The translations under genes and the position numbers were made by a program. This document shows, piece after piece, positions 10,204 to 19,023 of a stretch of 64,000 nucleotides of DNA. Within the stretch, counting starts at the first letter, position 1. Each line of letters opens with the position of its first letter. A model generated the notes under the pieces. That model saw nothing but the letters and a program-made list of their open reading frames with translations, had not been told where the DNA came from and did no database searches. Source of the DNA: Mesorhizobium sp. Root554 (GTDB taxonomy: Bacteria > Pseudomonadota > Alphaproteobacteria > Rhizobiales > Rhizobiaceae); NCBI RefSeq assembly GCF_001427025.1, contig NZ_LMGA01000001.1:163-64162 (forward strand). Reading direction: 5' to 3'.

Positions 10204-11178
10204 CTATGTCGGTTGCACGAGCCCTGCTTCGACAAGCGGCCTGATGGAGTCGATTTCACGCGTCATGATGCCGCTCATTTCTTCAGGCGAACTGGCGACG
10301 CGTGTGAGGCCGAGCGTCTTCAGCTTCGCCGTCGCTTCCGGCGTGCCGCTCCATTCCTTGATGGCTTCATAGATCTTGTTGACGATGTCAGCCGGCATGT
10401 CCTTTGGACCGACCGCGCCGAACCACAGGGTCTGCTCGTAACCTTCGAGGCCCTGCTCGGCGACCGTTTGCACATCGGGCAGCTCCGGCAACCTTTTGGC
10501 TGAAGTGACCGCGATCCCGTGGATTTTGTTGTCATGGATGTGCGGCAGGTAGTTGGATGGCGCGTCGAGCGCGAAGTCGATATGTCCGCCCAGCAGATCG
10601 GCGAGCAGGGGCGGCGAGCCCTTGTAGGGAATGTGGTTGATCTCCACGCCGGCGATCTGGCCGATCAGCGCGGCTGCGATATGGCCCTTGGTTCCCGCGC
10701 CAGGATTGCCGATGTTCAACTTGCCGGGATTCGCCTTGGCATAGGCGATCAGTTCCTGGATCGACTTGGCCGGCGCATTGGGGCTTCCGCTTAGCAGCGC
10801 AGGGCTTTCCGCGATCACCGAGATAGGCGTGAAGTCCACCTGCGGATCGTAGGCGAGGTTCTTCTGCACCACCTTGTTGGCGGCGATCGGCGCGCTGCCG
10901 CTGATCATGAACGTGTAGCCGTCCGCGGCGGAACGCGTCAGCCTGCCACCAGCAATCGCACCGGCCGCGCCGGCGTGGTTTTCGACGACGAATTGCTGGC
11001 CGTATTTTGCCGTCAGCATATCGGCGACCAGCCGGGTGATGATGTCGCTGGTGCCGCCCGGCGGGTAGGCCGAGATCACGGTGACCGGCTTGCTCGGCCA
11101 TGTTTCGGCCAGTGCGATTTTGCCGGAAGCCAGCACAGCGGCTGTGCTGCCGAGCACGATAAATTCACGTCTGTTCAT
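10204..11178 (-). CDS. Tripartite tricarboxylate transporter substrate-binding protein (Bug/TctC)
   Basis: A 324-residue periplasmic solute-binding protein of the Bug family. It captures an organic acid and delivers it to the TctA/TctB membrane pair. The N-terminus MNRREFIVLGSTAAVLASG is a twin-arginine-like signal ending near ALAE. The mature part shows the family motifs ISAYPPGGTSDIITRL and ENHAGAAGAIAGG, which line the carboxylate pocket. I chose the ATG at 11178 because GGAGGA lies just upstream. An earlier in-frame start at 11235 would put 19 residues before the signal. Its membrane partners lie at 12025-14016 on the same strand. Ligand unknown. Confidence 0.9.
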   Translation of the reverse strand: MNRREFIVLGSTAAVLASGKIALAETWPSKPVTVISAYPPGGTSDIITRLVADMLTAKYGQQFVVENHAGAAGAIAGGRLTRSAADGYTFMISGSAPIAANKVVQKNLAYDPQVDFTPISVIAESPALLSGSPNAPAKSIQELIAYAKANPGKLNIGNPGAGTKGHIAAALIGQIAGVEINHIPYKGSPPLLADLLGGHIDFALDAPSNYLPHIHDNKIHGIAVTSAKRLPELPDVQTVAEQGLEGYEQTLWFGAVGPKDMPADIVNKIYEAIKEWSGTPEATAKLKTLGLTRVASSPEEMSGIMTREIDSIRPLVEAGLVQPT

Positions 11179-11308
11179 AGTTATTCCTCCTGCCCACTCG
11201 TTGGATCGAGTTCGTTTTCGTTTGCTATGGGGCAAGGACTAGCGCATCCGGTCATTGCCGGGAAACGATCACCGCGCCCGTTCCGCTCCTTGAAATGGCA
11301 TCCCGGCG

Positions 11309-11932
11309 TTAGCTGTGACCGGCGAGCCAGCGCGCCTCGCCGGCATGAAAGGCCGCGAGCTCGCCGGGCCGATCGTCGCCCAGCAAGTCGGGGTTCACCT
11401 TCACGCCGCGATGCTGCTGGATATAGGCCAGGAATTTGTAGGACGGACGCAAGGCGGCGAGCTGCGGCCAGTCGACAGGAAGCGTCTGCGACGGGTTGAC
11501 GGGTTTCATCACATCCCGTTCGAACAGGACCTCGAAGCTCAGCAACTTCCAGCTCCCGGAGTCCCGCACGGCGCGTGAGAAGAAGCGACAGAAGACGTGA
11601 AAGTCCACCTCCACCTCATCGAGCATGGTCCGGTTGAAGATCATTGCCGGGCTTTCCACCGTTGCCCGGTCGCCGGCCACTTGCGCGAAGGCCGGGAACA
11701 CCCAGTGCTTGCCGCTGCTCTTCGTCCCCATCCATTTGCGCGAGGCCTCGACATAGGCCTCGCCGCCGTGCCCGTCGTACCAGCTGGTGCGGACATAGGC
11801 GTCGGGATGAAAGCACGCGCTCATCACGTCGAAGCGCTGCTGGTCGCGGGCGAAGCGCTCGCGCCGCACCAGATCGAACAGCTCTTCGCGGTCGAGAAGG
11901 TTCTGAAGGCGCGTTTCGTCATCCGGTTTCAT
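11309..11932 (-). CDS. NTF2-like (SnoaL-type) protein
   Basis: A 207-residue cytosolic protein. Residues 1-140 have the features of the cone-shaped NTF2/SnoaL fold: an N-terminal helix (LLDREELFDLVRRERFARDQ), then DVMSACFHPDAYVRTSW, followed by beta strands. In catabolic clusters such proteins are small isomerases, dehydratases or hydroxylase partners. No catalytic residue set can be assigned here. The ATG at 11932 opens at the usual place, and an upstream start at 11998 would add unrelated residues. It sits between the TctA and TctC genes, an unusual insertion that suggests it belongs to the same pathway. Confidence 0.75.
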   Translation of the reverse strand: MKPDDETRLQNLLDREELFDLVRRERFARDQQRFDVMSACFHPDAYVRTSWYDGHGGEAYVEASRKWMGTKSSGKHWVFPAFAQVAGDRATVESPAMIFNRTMLDEVEVDFHVFCRFFSRAVRDSGSWKLLSFEVLFERDVMKPVNPSQTLPVDWPQLAALRPSYKFLAYIQQHRGVKVNPDLLGDDRPGELAAFHAGEARWLAGHS

Positions 11933-12024
11933 GGTCGCTCCTGAATTTTTGTCTATGCCGGTACAAAGTCGGGACCCATCGGGGCCCGGGCGCCCCAACG
12001 AGCCCGAACCCCGATGGCGGCCTG

Positions 12025-13530
12025 TCAGTCGACTTCCTGCAGGCCTTCCTCGCGCACCTTGCGGAACCGTGGCGATATGATCGACAGGAGCAGCAGGCCG
12101 GCGACGATCAGCGTCCCGAGACTGAGCGGGCTGGTGAAGAAGACGCTCGCATCCCCCTGCGAGATCAGAAGCGCCCGGCGCAGGTATTCCTCAGCCATCG
12201 GGCCAAGGATCAGGGCAAGGACCAGCGGCGCTGGTTCGGCTCCCACCTTCTTGAAGAAATAGCCGAGCGCCCCGAACAGAGCCATCATGTAGACGTCGAA
12301 GACGCTGTTGCTGATGCTGTAGACGCCGATGGTCGTGAAGACGCAGATCATCGGGAACAGGAAATGATACGGCACCGAGATCAGCTTTGCCCAGATCCCG
12401 ACGAGAGGCAGGTTGAGGAACAACAGCATCAGATTGCCGATCCACATCGACACGATCAGCCCCCAGAAAAGCGCGGGCTGCTGCGAGAGAATTTCCGGCC
12501 CGGGCTGGACACCCTGGACGACGAGCGCTCCGATCATCAGCGCCATGGTCGCGGTTCCGGGAAGCCCCAGCGTCAGCATCGGGATGAAACAGGTTTGCGC
12601 CGCGGCGTTGTTGGCCGCTTCCGGCGCCGCGACACCCTCGATGGCGCCTTTGCCGAATTCCTCGGGGTGACGCGAAACCTTCTTTTCGAGCGCATAGGCG
12701 GAGAAGGATGCGAGCAGCACGCCGGCTCCCGGCAGGACTCCCAGCAGCACACCGATGCCGGTGCCGCGCAGGATGGGCATGACCATCCGCTTCCAGTCCT
12801 CGCGGGTCGGGAACAGGCTGCTGACGCGCGCCACGCCGGCCATGCGGTTGCTCTCGTTCTCAAGGTTCGCCAAAACGTCGCCCAGGCCGAAGATGCCGGT
12901 GGCGACGACGACGAAGTCCAGCCCGTCGAGCAGATTGGGCGAACCGAATGTGTAGCGCGCCGCGCCAGAATTGATGTCGGTTCCGATCATGCCGAGAAGA
13001 ATGCCGAAGAGCGCCATGCCGAAGGCGGTCAGCAGCGATCCGCTGGTCAGCACCATCGAGGTGATGAGGCCGAGCACGATGAGTGAGAAGTATTCGGCAG
13101 GTCCGAAGGTAAGCGCCAGGCTCGCCAGCAATGGCGCGGCGATCACGATGAACAGGGTGCCGACGCTGCCGGCGAAAAAGCTGCCGATCGCCGCTGCCGC
13201 CAGCGCCCGCCCGGCCTTGCCCTGTTTGGCCATTTCGTGTCCGTCCAGCGTGGTTACGACCGACGAAGCCTCGCCCGGCAGGTTCATCAGGATCGCTGTC
13301 GTCGAGCCGCCATACTGCGAGCCGTAGAAAATGCCCGCCAGCATGATCATCGCGGTATCCACGGGCAGCCCGAACGTGAAGGGCAGCAGCATCGAGATCG
13401 TCGCGATCGGCCCAACGCCGGGCAACACGCCAACCGCGGTTCCAAGCAGCACGCCAACGAAGCAATAGGCGAAATTCGACAAGGTGGTGGCTGTGGAAAG
13501 CCCGAGCATAAGCCCGCTGAAGATGTCCAT
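12025..13530 (-). CDS. Tripartite tricarboxylate transporter large permease (TctA)
   Basis: A 501-residue inner-membrane protein with about 11-12 hydrophobic segments, the large permease of the TTT family. It drives cation-coupled uptake of a carboxylate delivered by the Bug-type binding protein. Family motifs include GVLPGVGPIATISMLLPFTF near the N-terminus, YGGSTTAILMNLPGEASSVV, and GVLPGAGVLLASF in the second half. The ATG at 13530 has GGGAGGA upstream. It follows the TctB gene by 21 bases, so both are in one operon. Confidence 0.95.
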   Translation of the reverse strand: MDIFSGLMLGLSTATTLSNFAYCFVGVLLGTAVGVLPGVGPIATISMLLPFTFGLPVDTAMIMLAGIFYGSQYGGSTTAILMNLPGEASSVVTTLDGHEMAKQGKAGRALAAAAIGSFFAGSVGTLFIVIAAPLLASLALTFGPAEYFSLIVLGLITSMVLTSGSLLTAFGMALFGILLGMIGTDINSGAARYTFGSPNLLDGLDFVVVATGIFGLGDVLANLENESNRMAGVARVSSLFPTREDWKRMVMPILRGTGIGVLLGVLPGAGVLLASFSAYALEKKVSRHPEEFGKGAIEGVAAPEAANNAAAQTCFIPMLTLGLPGTATMALMIGALVVQGVQPGPEILSQQPALFWGLIVSMWIGNLMLLFLNLPLVGIWAKLISVPYHFLFPMICVFTTIGVYSISNSVFDVYMMALFGALGYFFKKVGAEPAPLVLALILGPMAEEYLRRALLISQGDASVFFTSPLSLGTLIVAGLLLLSIISPRFRKVREEGLQEVD

Positions 13531-13551
13531 GGCGTCCTCCCGGTAGTCTTT

Positions 13552-14016
13552 TTAGAAGTGGCCGATTGCGTGCAGCCAGGTCCCGATGATCGGTATGGGC
13601 AGGCCGAGCAATTCGACGAAGACGATGGCGCAGACGGCCGAGAATGTCGCCGCGCCCGCCGTCGCCATCCAGTTCAACTTGAATTTGACGCTGGCTGTGG
13701 CGGCGATGACCACCAGCATCATGACCGCCAGCGGCATGCCGAGCTTCTCGACCAGCAGCCCGAACAGGATCACCGCCAGCGGCACGACCACAAGAGGCAG
13801 CCAGCGCGCCGCCCGAACGGGTTCGCCTGTCGCCAATCGAGCCCGCATCAAGATGGCGATGCCGGTCACAGCGAGCAGCGTCGAGACGATCACCGGAAAG
13901 TAGCCCGGTCCCATGCGGCCGGCGGTGCCGAAGGGATAATTCAGCGCGATCAGGCCGAAAACCACGCCGACCGTTGTGAAGAATGTCCCCAAAATAGCGT
14001 CTTGGCTGAGCTTCAT
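13552..14016 (-). CDS. Tripartite tricarboxylate transporter small subunit (TctB)
   Basis: A 154-residue membrane protein with about four or five hydrophobic helices, as in the TctB family. It starts with ILGTFFTTVGVVFGLIALNY and contains the MGPGYFPVIVSTLL segment that is typical of TctB. It forms the membrane complex with TctA encoded immediately downstream. A GGGAG ribosome site precedes the ATG. Confidence 0.9.
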   Translation of the reverse strand: MKLSQDAILGTFFTTVGVVFGLIALNYPFGTAGRMGPGYFPVIVSTLLAVTGIAILMRARLATGEPVRAARWLPLVVVPLAVILFGLLVEKLGMPLAVMMLVVIAATASVKFKLNWMATAGAATFSAVCAIVFVELLGLPIPIIGTWLHAIGHF

Positions 14017-14192
14017 TCGAGGATCTCCCGTGCGATGAAGTTTAGGGCGTGATGCGACGACGGAGGTCGGAGACGGCAGCCTGTCGCCGCCCGGGGGACG
14101 ACCGTCGATCGCGTATGGTGGAGCCGATCAATACAAGGACAGACGGCGCTGGCAACGTCGCAGGCGTTGCATTTCGCCAGACGAAGGGCCGG

Positions 14193-14954
14193 CTAAAGAT
14201 GACGACCCTCGTCCACCGGGATGACAATACCGGTGGAACTGGTCAGGTTGACGGCGCACGCTATAACTGCGCGGGCGACATCGTCGGCTGTTGTGACGCG
14301 ACCAAGCGGCAGTCGTTCGGCCGTCTTTTCCAGCTGTTCCCGTGTGCGATGGGGCACGAAATCCGTATCGACCCCGGCGGGTGAAACCGAAAAGACCCGG
14401 ATTTTCGGCGCCAGCACTTTTGCGAGCGCGACTGTCAGCGAATCCAGCCCGCCCTTCGCCGCCAGATAGGCGAGGCTACTGCCGATGCCGGTGCGCGCCG
14501 CGATGGAGGATATGTTGACGATGACCGAATTGTCGCCGCGTTCCAGCAGCGGACGCAGCGTCCGGATCGTCGCGAACGGCCCGCGCAGGTTGAGCATGAC
14601 GGCACGGTCGAAGATATCGTCGGTCAGCGCATCCAGATCGTTGGCCGGGACCGGAGTCGTCGCGCCGCCCGAATTGATGAGAGCATCGAGGGAGCCGAAT
14701 CGTTCTCCGATTGAAGCCGTGGCTTCCGCGATGGAGGCGGGATCGTCGATGGCGACGCGCAAGGAGAAGTGGCCGCTGCCCTGCAGCCCGCGCACCACAT
14801 CCTCGGCAACATCGCGCCGGCTGTTGTAACCGACCGCAATCCTGGAGCCCATGGCGGCAAGGCGGGCCGCCGTCGCCCGCCCGATTCCGCCGCTGCCGCC
14901 GGTGACCAGCGCCGTTCGCGGAACGGCAAGGGCCGGCACCTCGATCAAGGGCAT
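14193..14954 (-). CDS. SDR family NAD(P)-dependent oxidoreductase
   Basis: A 253-residue classical short-chain dehydrogenase. It has the cofactor motif TGGSGGIG near residue 16. The active site is Ser (NISSIAARTG) and the Y-x3-K pair in YLAAKGGLDS, which is shifted from the usual YxASK style but keeps Tyr and Lys. Residues RDVAEDV after the second strand suggest NADP use. The ATG at 14954 is preceded by GGGAGGA at the right distance, and a start five codons earlier is less likely. It lies between the aldolase and transporter genes. It probably oxidises a hydroxyl group or reduces a keto group of a pathway intermediate. Confidence 0.88.
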   Translation of the reverse strand: MPLIEVPALAVPRTALVTGGSGGIGRATAARLAAMGSRIAVGYNSRRDVAEDVVRGLQGSGHFSLRVAIDDPASIAEATASIGERFGSLDALINSGGATTPVPANDLDALTDDIFDRAVMLNLRGPFATIRTLRPLLERGDNSVIVNISSIAARTGIGSSLAYLAAKGGLDSLTVALAKVLAPKIRVFSVSPAGVDTDFVPHRTREQLEKTAERLPLGRVTTADDVARAVIACAVNLTSSTGIVIPVDEGRHL

Positions 14955-15035
14955 GAATATTCCTCCCATTGCGCGGCAGAGGTTGCGATCAGTCCGCTGC
15001 CTTTTGCCAGAGCGCGTCTGCCGGCTTCGGCTTGC

Positions 15036-15809
15036 TCAGCCGGCATAGTCCTTTATCGCGGCGGCTGCTGCCGTGCGGATGAAGCCGTGATCGCTGGACA
15101 GCGCCATCGCCGTCGCGCCGAGTTCGGACGCGAAATCGAAATCCGCCTTGCTGGTGGGCAGCATCATCAAGGGCGTGGACGCATCCCGTGCAGCGGCTGC
15201 GATGCGTTTGCTGATTTCGGCGACCTTTGCCGCCGCTTGCGGGTCGTCGCCGAAGGAAGCGGTCAGGTCACCGCGTCCGATGAAAATGGCGTCGATGCCG
15301 TCGACCCTGGCGATGTCGCCGGCCAGATCGACCGCGTCCTGATCCTCGATCATCGCGATGACGGCCACCTGGCTGTCCTGCAGCGCCATGTGCCGCGTTC
15401 CGCTCACGCCGCCCCAGTTGCTGGCGCGCGTCAGTCCGGCAAAGCCGCGGCTGCCGCCGGCGTAACGGCTGGCCCGCACTATGGCCCTGGCCTTTTCGAC
15501 CGAGGTCACGTGGGGAACCATGATCCCCATCGCGCCGCAGTCTAGCGCCGACAGGATATGCGCGTCGGTGAACTCCGGAACGCGCACCAGCGGCGCGATG
15601 CCGGAGGCGCGGGCGGCGAGGATCATCAGGTCCGTCATGCCGCGGTCGAGCGGCGCATGCTCCTGATCGATGATGACGAAGTCATAGCCGATCGGCCCCA
15701 GCATCTCGATCACTTGCGTCGTCGGCAGCTTGAGAAACGTGCCGAGCAGGCGCTGGCGGGCGAGCAACCGGTCGCGGAAGGAGGAAAACGGGGCGCGTGC
15801 GTCGGACAT
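15036..15809 (-). CDS. HpcH/HpaI family class II pyruvate-type aldolase
   Basis: A 257-residue divalent-metal aldolase that splits or forms 4-hydroxy-2-oxoacids, usually giving pyruvate plus an aldehyde. Landmarks in order are FVIIDQEHAPLD (base and carboxylate contacts), PLVRVP (Arg binding the pyruvate carboxylate), GAMGIMVPHV, MIEDQDAVD (metal-binding Glu) and IGRGDLTASFG. I chose the ATG at 15809 because it carries a purine-rich ribosome site and matches the family N-terminus. The frame stays open far upstream, but that part is antisense to the BKACE gene. It is the first gene of the minus-strand catabolic series, divergent from the BKACE gene. Confidence 0.9.
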   Translation of the reverse strand: MSDARAPFSSFRDRLLARQRLLGTFLKLPTTQVIEMLGPIGYDFVIIDQEHAPLDRGMTDLMILAARASGIAPLVRVPEFTDAHILSALDCGAMGIMVPHVTSVEKARAIVRASRYAGGSRGFAGLTRASNWGGVSGTRHMALQDSQVAVIAMIEDQDAVDLAGDIARVDGIDAIFIGRGDLTASFGDDPQAAAKVAEISKRIAAAARDASTPLMMLPTSKADFDFASELGATAMALSSDHGFIRTAAAAAIKDYAG

Positions 15810-16025
15810 GTCTGCTTCCTTTTGTCGGCCTCCTTCTAACGGGGCAACCGTGGCGCACCACCCCCGATCCCGGCCCATTTCTCTCTGCGGAACGCCCGAT
15901 GCACACCTCGACGTTTCTGTCGGCGAAACAGGCGGCCAATAAGGTTGCCGATGAAGGACCGGGATGCGAGCCACGGCGAGATTCAATTGCGACGTATCTT
16001 GCGTGCGCTTGCCGAGGAATGAAAA

Positions 16026-16919
16026 TTGGCCGATCCCACCATCATAAGCTGCGCCGTGACAGGCAACATCACCACGCCGGAGCAGACACCTTACCTGCCG
16101 GTCTCGCCGCAACAGATCGCCGAGGCTTGCCTCGACGCCGTCCGGGCTGGCGCTGCCATCGTCCATATCCATGTCCGGCATCCGGATGGACGGCCAAGCA
16201 TGGAGCTTGCCCACTATCGGGAAGTCGTCGAACGCCTGCGCGCGGCCGACGAGGATGTGATCATCAACCTGACCACTGGTCCCGGCGGCCGCTTCATTCC
16301 GGGCGACGACGACCCGAGCGTCGCCGCGCCGGGAACCACGCTGCTGCCGCCGGAACGCCGCGTCGCCCACATTGCGGCGCTGAGGCCGGAACTGTGCAGT
16401 CTCGATTTCAACACCATGTATTCTGGCTCCTCCGTCGTCATCAACACGCCGCGCAATCTGGCCGTCATGGCGGAGGTCATCGCCGAGGCTGGCGTGAGGC
16501 CTGAACTCGAAGTCTTCGATACCGGCGACATCCAGCTCGCCAACCATTTCATCAGTGACGGAAAGCTCGATGCGCCGGCCCTTTTCCAGATCGTTCTCGG
16601 GGTCCGTTATGGTGCGATCGCGACGCCCGAAACCCTGATGTACATGAAGACACTGCTACCGGCGGGCTCGCACTGGGGCGCCTTCGGCATCGGCCGCTGG
16701 GAATTTCCCATGCTGGCGCAGACATGGCTTCTGGGCGGCCATGTGCGGGTCGGGCTGGAAGACAACATCTATCTGGAGAAAGGCGTTCTGGCGGAAAGCA
16801 ACGCCGTTCTGGTCAGCAAGGCGGTTCGCATCCTGAAAGAGCTTGGCGGCAGCGTCGCCACGCCCGCCCAGGCGCGTGAAATCCTCAGGCTGAAGAAGCA
16901 GGACCCGAAGCCGGCCTGA
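16026..16919 (+). CDS. BKACE family beta-keto acid cleavage enzyme
   Basis: A 297-residue member of the BKACE (formerly DUF849) family. Members cleave a beta-keto acid with acetyl-CoA to give acetoacetate and a new CoA ester. The founding member is 3-keto-5-aminohexanoate cleavage enzyme of lysine fermentation. Zinc ligands are visible in IVHIHVRHPDG (His-x-His) and later in VGLEDNIYL (Glu). The protein starts at TTG 16026, supported by GAGGA at 16014-16018, and the first strand TIISCAVTG begins at once. It is divergent from the aldolase gene and 52 bases ahead of the bicupin gene. Its substrate is unknown and would reveal what the whole locus degrades. Confidence 0.9.
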   Translation: MADPTIISCAVTGNITTPEQTPYLPVSPQQIAEACLDAVRAGAAIVHIHVRHPDGRPSMELAHYREVVERLRAADEDVIINLTTGPGGRFIPGDDDPSVAAPGTTLLPPERRVAHIAALRPELCSLDFNTMYSGSSVVINTPRNLAVMAEVIAEAGVRPELEVFDTGDIQLANHFISDGKLDAPALFQIVLGVRYGAIATPETLMYMKTLLPAGSHWGAFGIGRWEFPMLAQTWLLGGHVRVGLEDNIYLEKGVLAESNAVLVSKAVRILKELGGSVATPAQAREILRLKKQDPKPA

Positions 16920-16971
16920 GACCGGGGCGCCAGCCGGGACAGTCGACGACATCAACCAAACGGAGAAGACC

Positions 16972-17883
16972 ATGTATGTTCAGAGCGATCCGCGATCCAG
17001 CCTGTCGCAGGACAAGAAACCGGCGGCCGCGCGGGTTCATGACAGTTTTTTCGGTTCGCAGCTTGCGCTGTTCCATGAAACCGAGCCGCAGGTGAAGGAC
17101 GCCAATGGCGACACCTGGATCAGCCGCGGGCAGAACTTCGTCGTCGCCTACAGCGCCGGCAGGAAAGGCGGCGTTTTTTCACGCGCCGCGCAGCCGGATG
17201 AATATGCGATCATCCTCCCCGACAGGGAAACCGAAGTCGAGATCACCACCGCCGAAGGCAGCACCGTCGTGCCGGGTTATTCGGTGGCCTTCGTGCCGCC
17301 GGGCGAAAGCACGATCAGGATGTTGACGCCAGGAGCCGTCGTGCGGCTCTTCACGCCGAAATCCAGGGACATGGCCGATGCCGCTTCGAATGCGGACGCC
17401 TTCGCCGGTCCGCACCCCAACGTACCGCCGTTCGAGCCATGGCCCGAACCGGCGGGCGGCCTCAAGCTCAGGTGGTACACGCTGGACGTCCCGGACGACC
17501 CATCGCGGTTCGGCAGGATCTACCGATGCACCACCTTCATGATCAACTACCTGTCGCCGCGCATCGGGCCGCGCGAGCGCGACAAGGTTTCGCCGCATCA
17601 TCACGACGATTTCGAACAATGCTCGCTGGCGGTAAGCGGCACCTTCACGCATCATCTTCGCTGGCCGTGGACGACGAACATGAACGTATGGCGCGAGGAC
17701 GAGCATCTGTTCTGCGGCTCACCGTCGATCTGCGTGATACCGCCTCCTTCCATCCACACGACGACGGCGGAATCGGCCGGCGTGAACCAGCTGGTCGATA
17801 TCTTCGCGCCGCCGCGGATGGATTTTTCTCTCAAGCCGGGCTGGGTGCTTAACGAGGACGACTATCCGATGCCCGGCAAGTGA
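16972..17883 (+). CDS. Cupin-like (bicupin) protein of unknown function
   Basis: A 303-residue soluble protein with two beta-barrel-like halves. The first half (about 55-125) has cupin turns such as VPGYSVAFVPPGESTI. The second half contains SPHHHDDFEQCSLAVSG near residue 205, the cupin His-x-His...Glu type metal site, followed by the barrel-closing CVIPPPSIHTTT with another His. This suggests one metal-binding cupin and one degenerate one. It could be an isomerase or a dioxygenase, and the sequence does not decide. It is co-oriented with the BKACE gene 52 bases upstream and ends at a strong bidirectional terminator. Confidence 0.7.
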   Translation: MYVQSDPRSSLSQDKKPAAARVHDSFFGSQLALFHETEPQVKDANGDTWISRGQNFVVAYSAGRKGGVFSRAAQPDEYAIILPDRETEVEITTAEGSTVVPGYSVAFVPPGESTIRMLTPGAVVRLFTPKSRDMADAASNADAFAGPHPNVPPFEPWPEPAGGLKLRWYTLDVPDDPSRFGRIYRCTTFMINYLSPRIGPRERDKVSPHHHDDFEQCSLAVSGTFTHHLRWPWTTNMNVWREDEHLFCGSPSICVIPPPSIHTTTAESAGVNQLVDIFAPPRMDFSLKPGWVLNEDDYPMPGK

Positions 17884-17902
17884 GCGCGGCCCATTAACGC
17901 AA

Positions 17903-17933
17903 AAAGCGGTCCCGTTTGCCACGGGACCGCTTT
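17903..17933. terminator. Bidirectional intrinsic terminator
   Basis: A perfect 13-base-pair stem (17903-17915 with 17921-17933) around a five-base loop, flanked by A and T runs on the two sides. It sits between the converging bicupin and DUF6282 genes and can serve both. Confidence 0.9.
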
Positions 17934-17959
17934 GTCTTGGGAAGATCGCTTGAAGCGGG

Positions 17960-18907
17960 TCAGTCCGTCAGGCCGACCAGCCGCGCCGGGTTGTCCGCCA
18001 CCATCGTGCGGACATCCGCTTCGCTGAAGCCGAGCGCCAGGCAAAGCTTGATGGCCTGCCGCATGCCTTCGACCGGGGTGGGATTGTCCACCTGGCCGAG
18101 GTCCGATCCGATCGAGGAATGCGCCACGCCGGCCGCCTCGATGTGCTCCTTGAGCTCCTGCGGCGTGTAGGTATTGAAACGCGAATCGACATACATGCCC
18201 GCGGACTGTTCGACCAGCGCGCCGAGATTGGCGAGGTCGCGAATGTCGGCGTAGGTGAAGTGCAGGCCGTACATGGGATGGTTGATCAGCAGCCGCTTGA
18301 CGCCGCGGGAACGCGCCTCCTCGAACAGCTTCCAGATCTCCCAGACATGCAGGTGGCCCGACGACAGGATCGCATCGAACTCGGCAATCAGGTCGAGGAT
18401 CTGCTTCACCTCGTCGATAACATTTCCATAGCCGTCGACGGCGCTCAGCGCCGGGAAGCTGCGAAGCTGGACATTGGTCGCAAGGCGCGTCTTGCGGTGG
18501 GCGCTACGGACGTGGTTGGCCGCCTGCGCCGTCGGCATCCAGATCAGCTTGGCGCCCATCTTGAGCTGCGCGTCGACGACGAAAGGATCGAACCCGCCGG
18601 TGGAATTGTTGAGGACAAGGCCGCTGTACATGGCGAAGTCCGGCTTGTTCAGCAGACGGTCCATCATCGGGATGACCGGCGCCACAGAATAGTGGTGGTC
18701 CTTGAACAGAACGCCTCGCATCCCGGCCGCTGCCGCCTCTTCCGCCGCCTGCATGTGGTCGAGCTGTCGCGGCATGGTGGAGGGGCCGGAATGGACATGA
18801 AGGTCGAGCGCGCCCTTGAGCAGACGGCTTGCCGTATCCTCGTCGATGCCGGCGATGAGCCGCCTGACTTCCTCACGATTCCTGTTCACTTCTTCCGCCG
18901 CAGCCAT
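17960..18907 (-). CDS. DUF6282 family amidohydrolase-like protein
   Basis: A 315-residue protein with TIM-barrel metal-hydrolase features: ALDLHVHSGPS (H-x-H) near residue 36, FKDHHYS near 88, ILSSGHLHVWE, LLINHPMYGLHF, and SSIGSDLGQ near the C-terminus with the last metal Asp. It matches what I know as DUF6282, metal-dependent hydrolases of unknown substrate. It is divergent from the IclR gene and converges on the bicupin gene. It probably opens a lactone or hydrolyses a C-C or C-N bond in the same pathway, but that is inference. Confidence 0.8.
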   Translation of the reverse strand: MAAAEEVNRNREEVRRLIAGIDEDTASRLLKGALDLHVHSGPSTMPRQLDHMQAAEEAAAAGMRGVLFKDHHYSVAPVIPMMDRLLNKPDFAMYSGLVLNNSTGGFDPFVVDAQLKMGAKLIWMPTAQAANHVRSAHRKTRLATNVQLRSFPALSAVDGYGNVIDEVKQILDLIAEFDAILSSGHLHVWEIWKLFEEARSRGVKRLLINHPMYGLHFTYADIRDLANLGALVEQSAGMYVDSRFNTYTPQELKEHIEAAGVAHSSIGSDLGQVDNPTPVEGMRQAIKLCLALGFSEADVRTMVADNPARLVGLTD

Positions 18908-18945
18908 GCTCGTTCTCCAATCGGTGTGCGGGCATCGCTTAAAGA

Positions 18946-18973
18946 TTGACTCCGGGGTGCCTCAACCTATAGT
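18946..18973 (+). promoter_or_regulatory. Promoter for the IclR gene
   Basis: TTGACT (-35, 18946-18951), a 16-base spacer and TATAGT (-10, 18968-18973) form a near-consensus sigma-70 promoter about 50 bases ahead of the IclR start codon. Confidence 0.65.
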
Positions 18974-18977
18974 CGCC

Positions 18978-19000
18978 CTCGTTTCGCTGGTCGAAACGAG
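18978..19000. promoter_or_regulatory. IclR-type operator (inverted repeat)
   Basis: CTCGTTTCG-CTGGT-CGAAACGAG is a perfect 9-base inverted repeat with a 5-base spacer, placed over the expected transcription start of the IclR gene. The position fits autorepression. Whether it also controls the divergent DUF6282 gene is not known. Confidence 0.6.
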
Positions 19001-19023
19001 CTTGACGCTGCGGGAGAAGAGCG

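Noticed and set aside
15810..16547. Upstream extension of the aldolase reading frame
   Set aside because: It runs antisense into the BKACE gene, and the family start with a ribosome site is at 15809.
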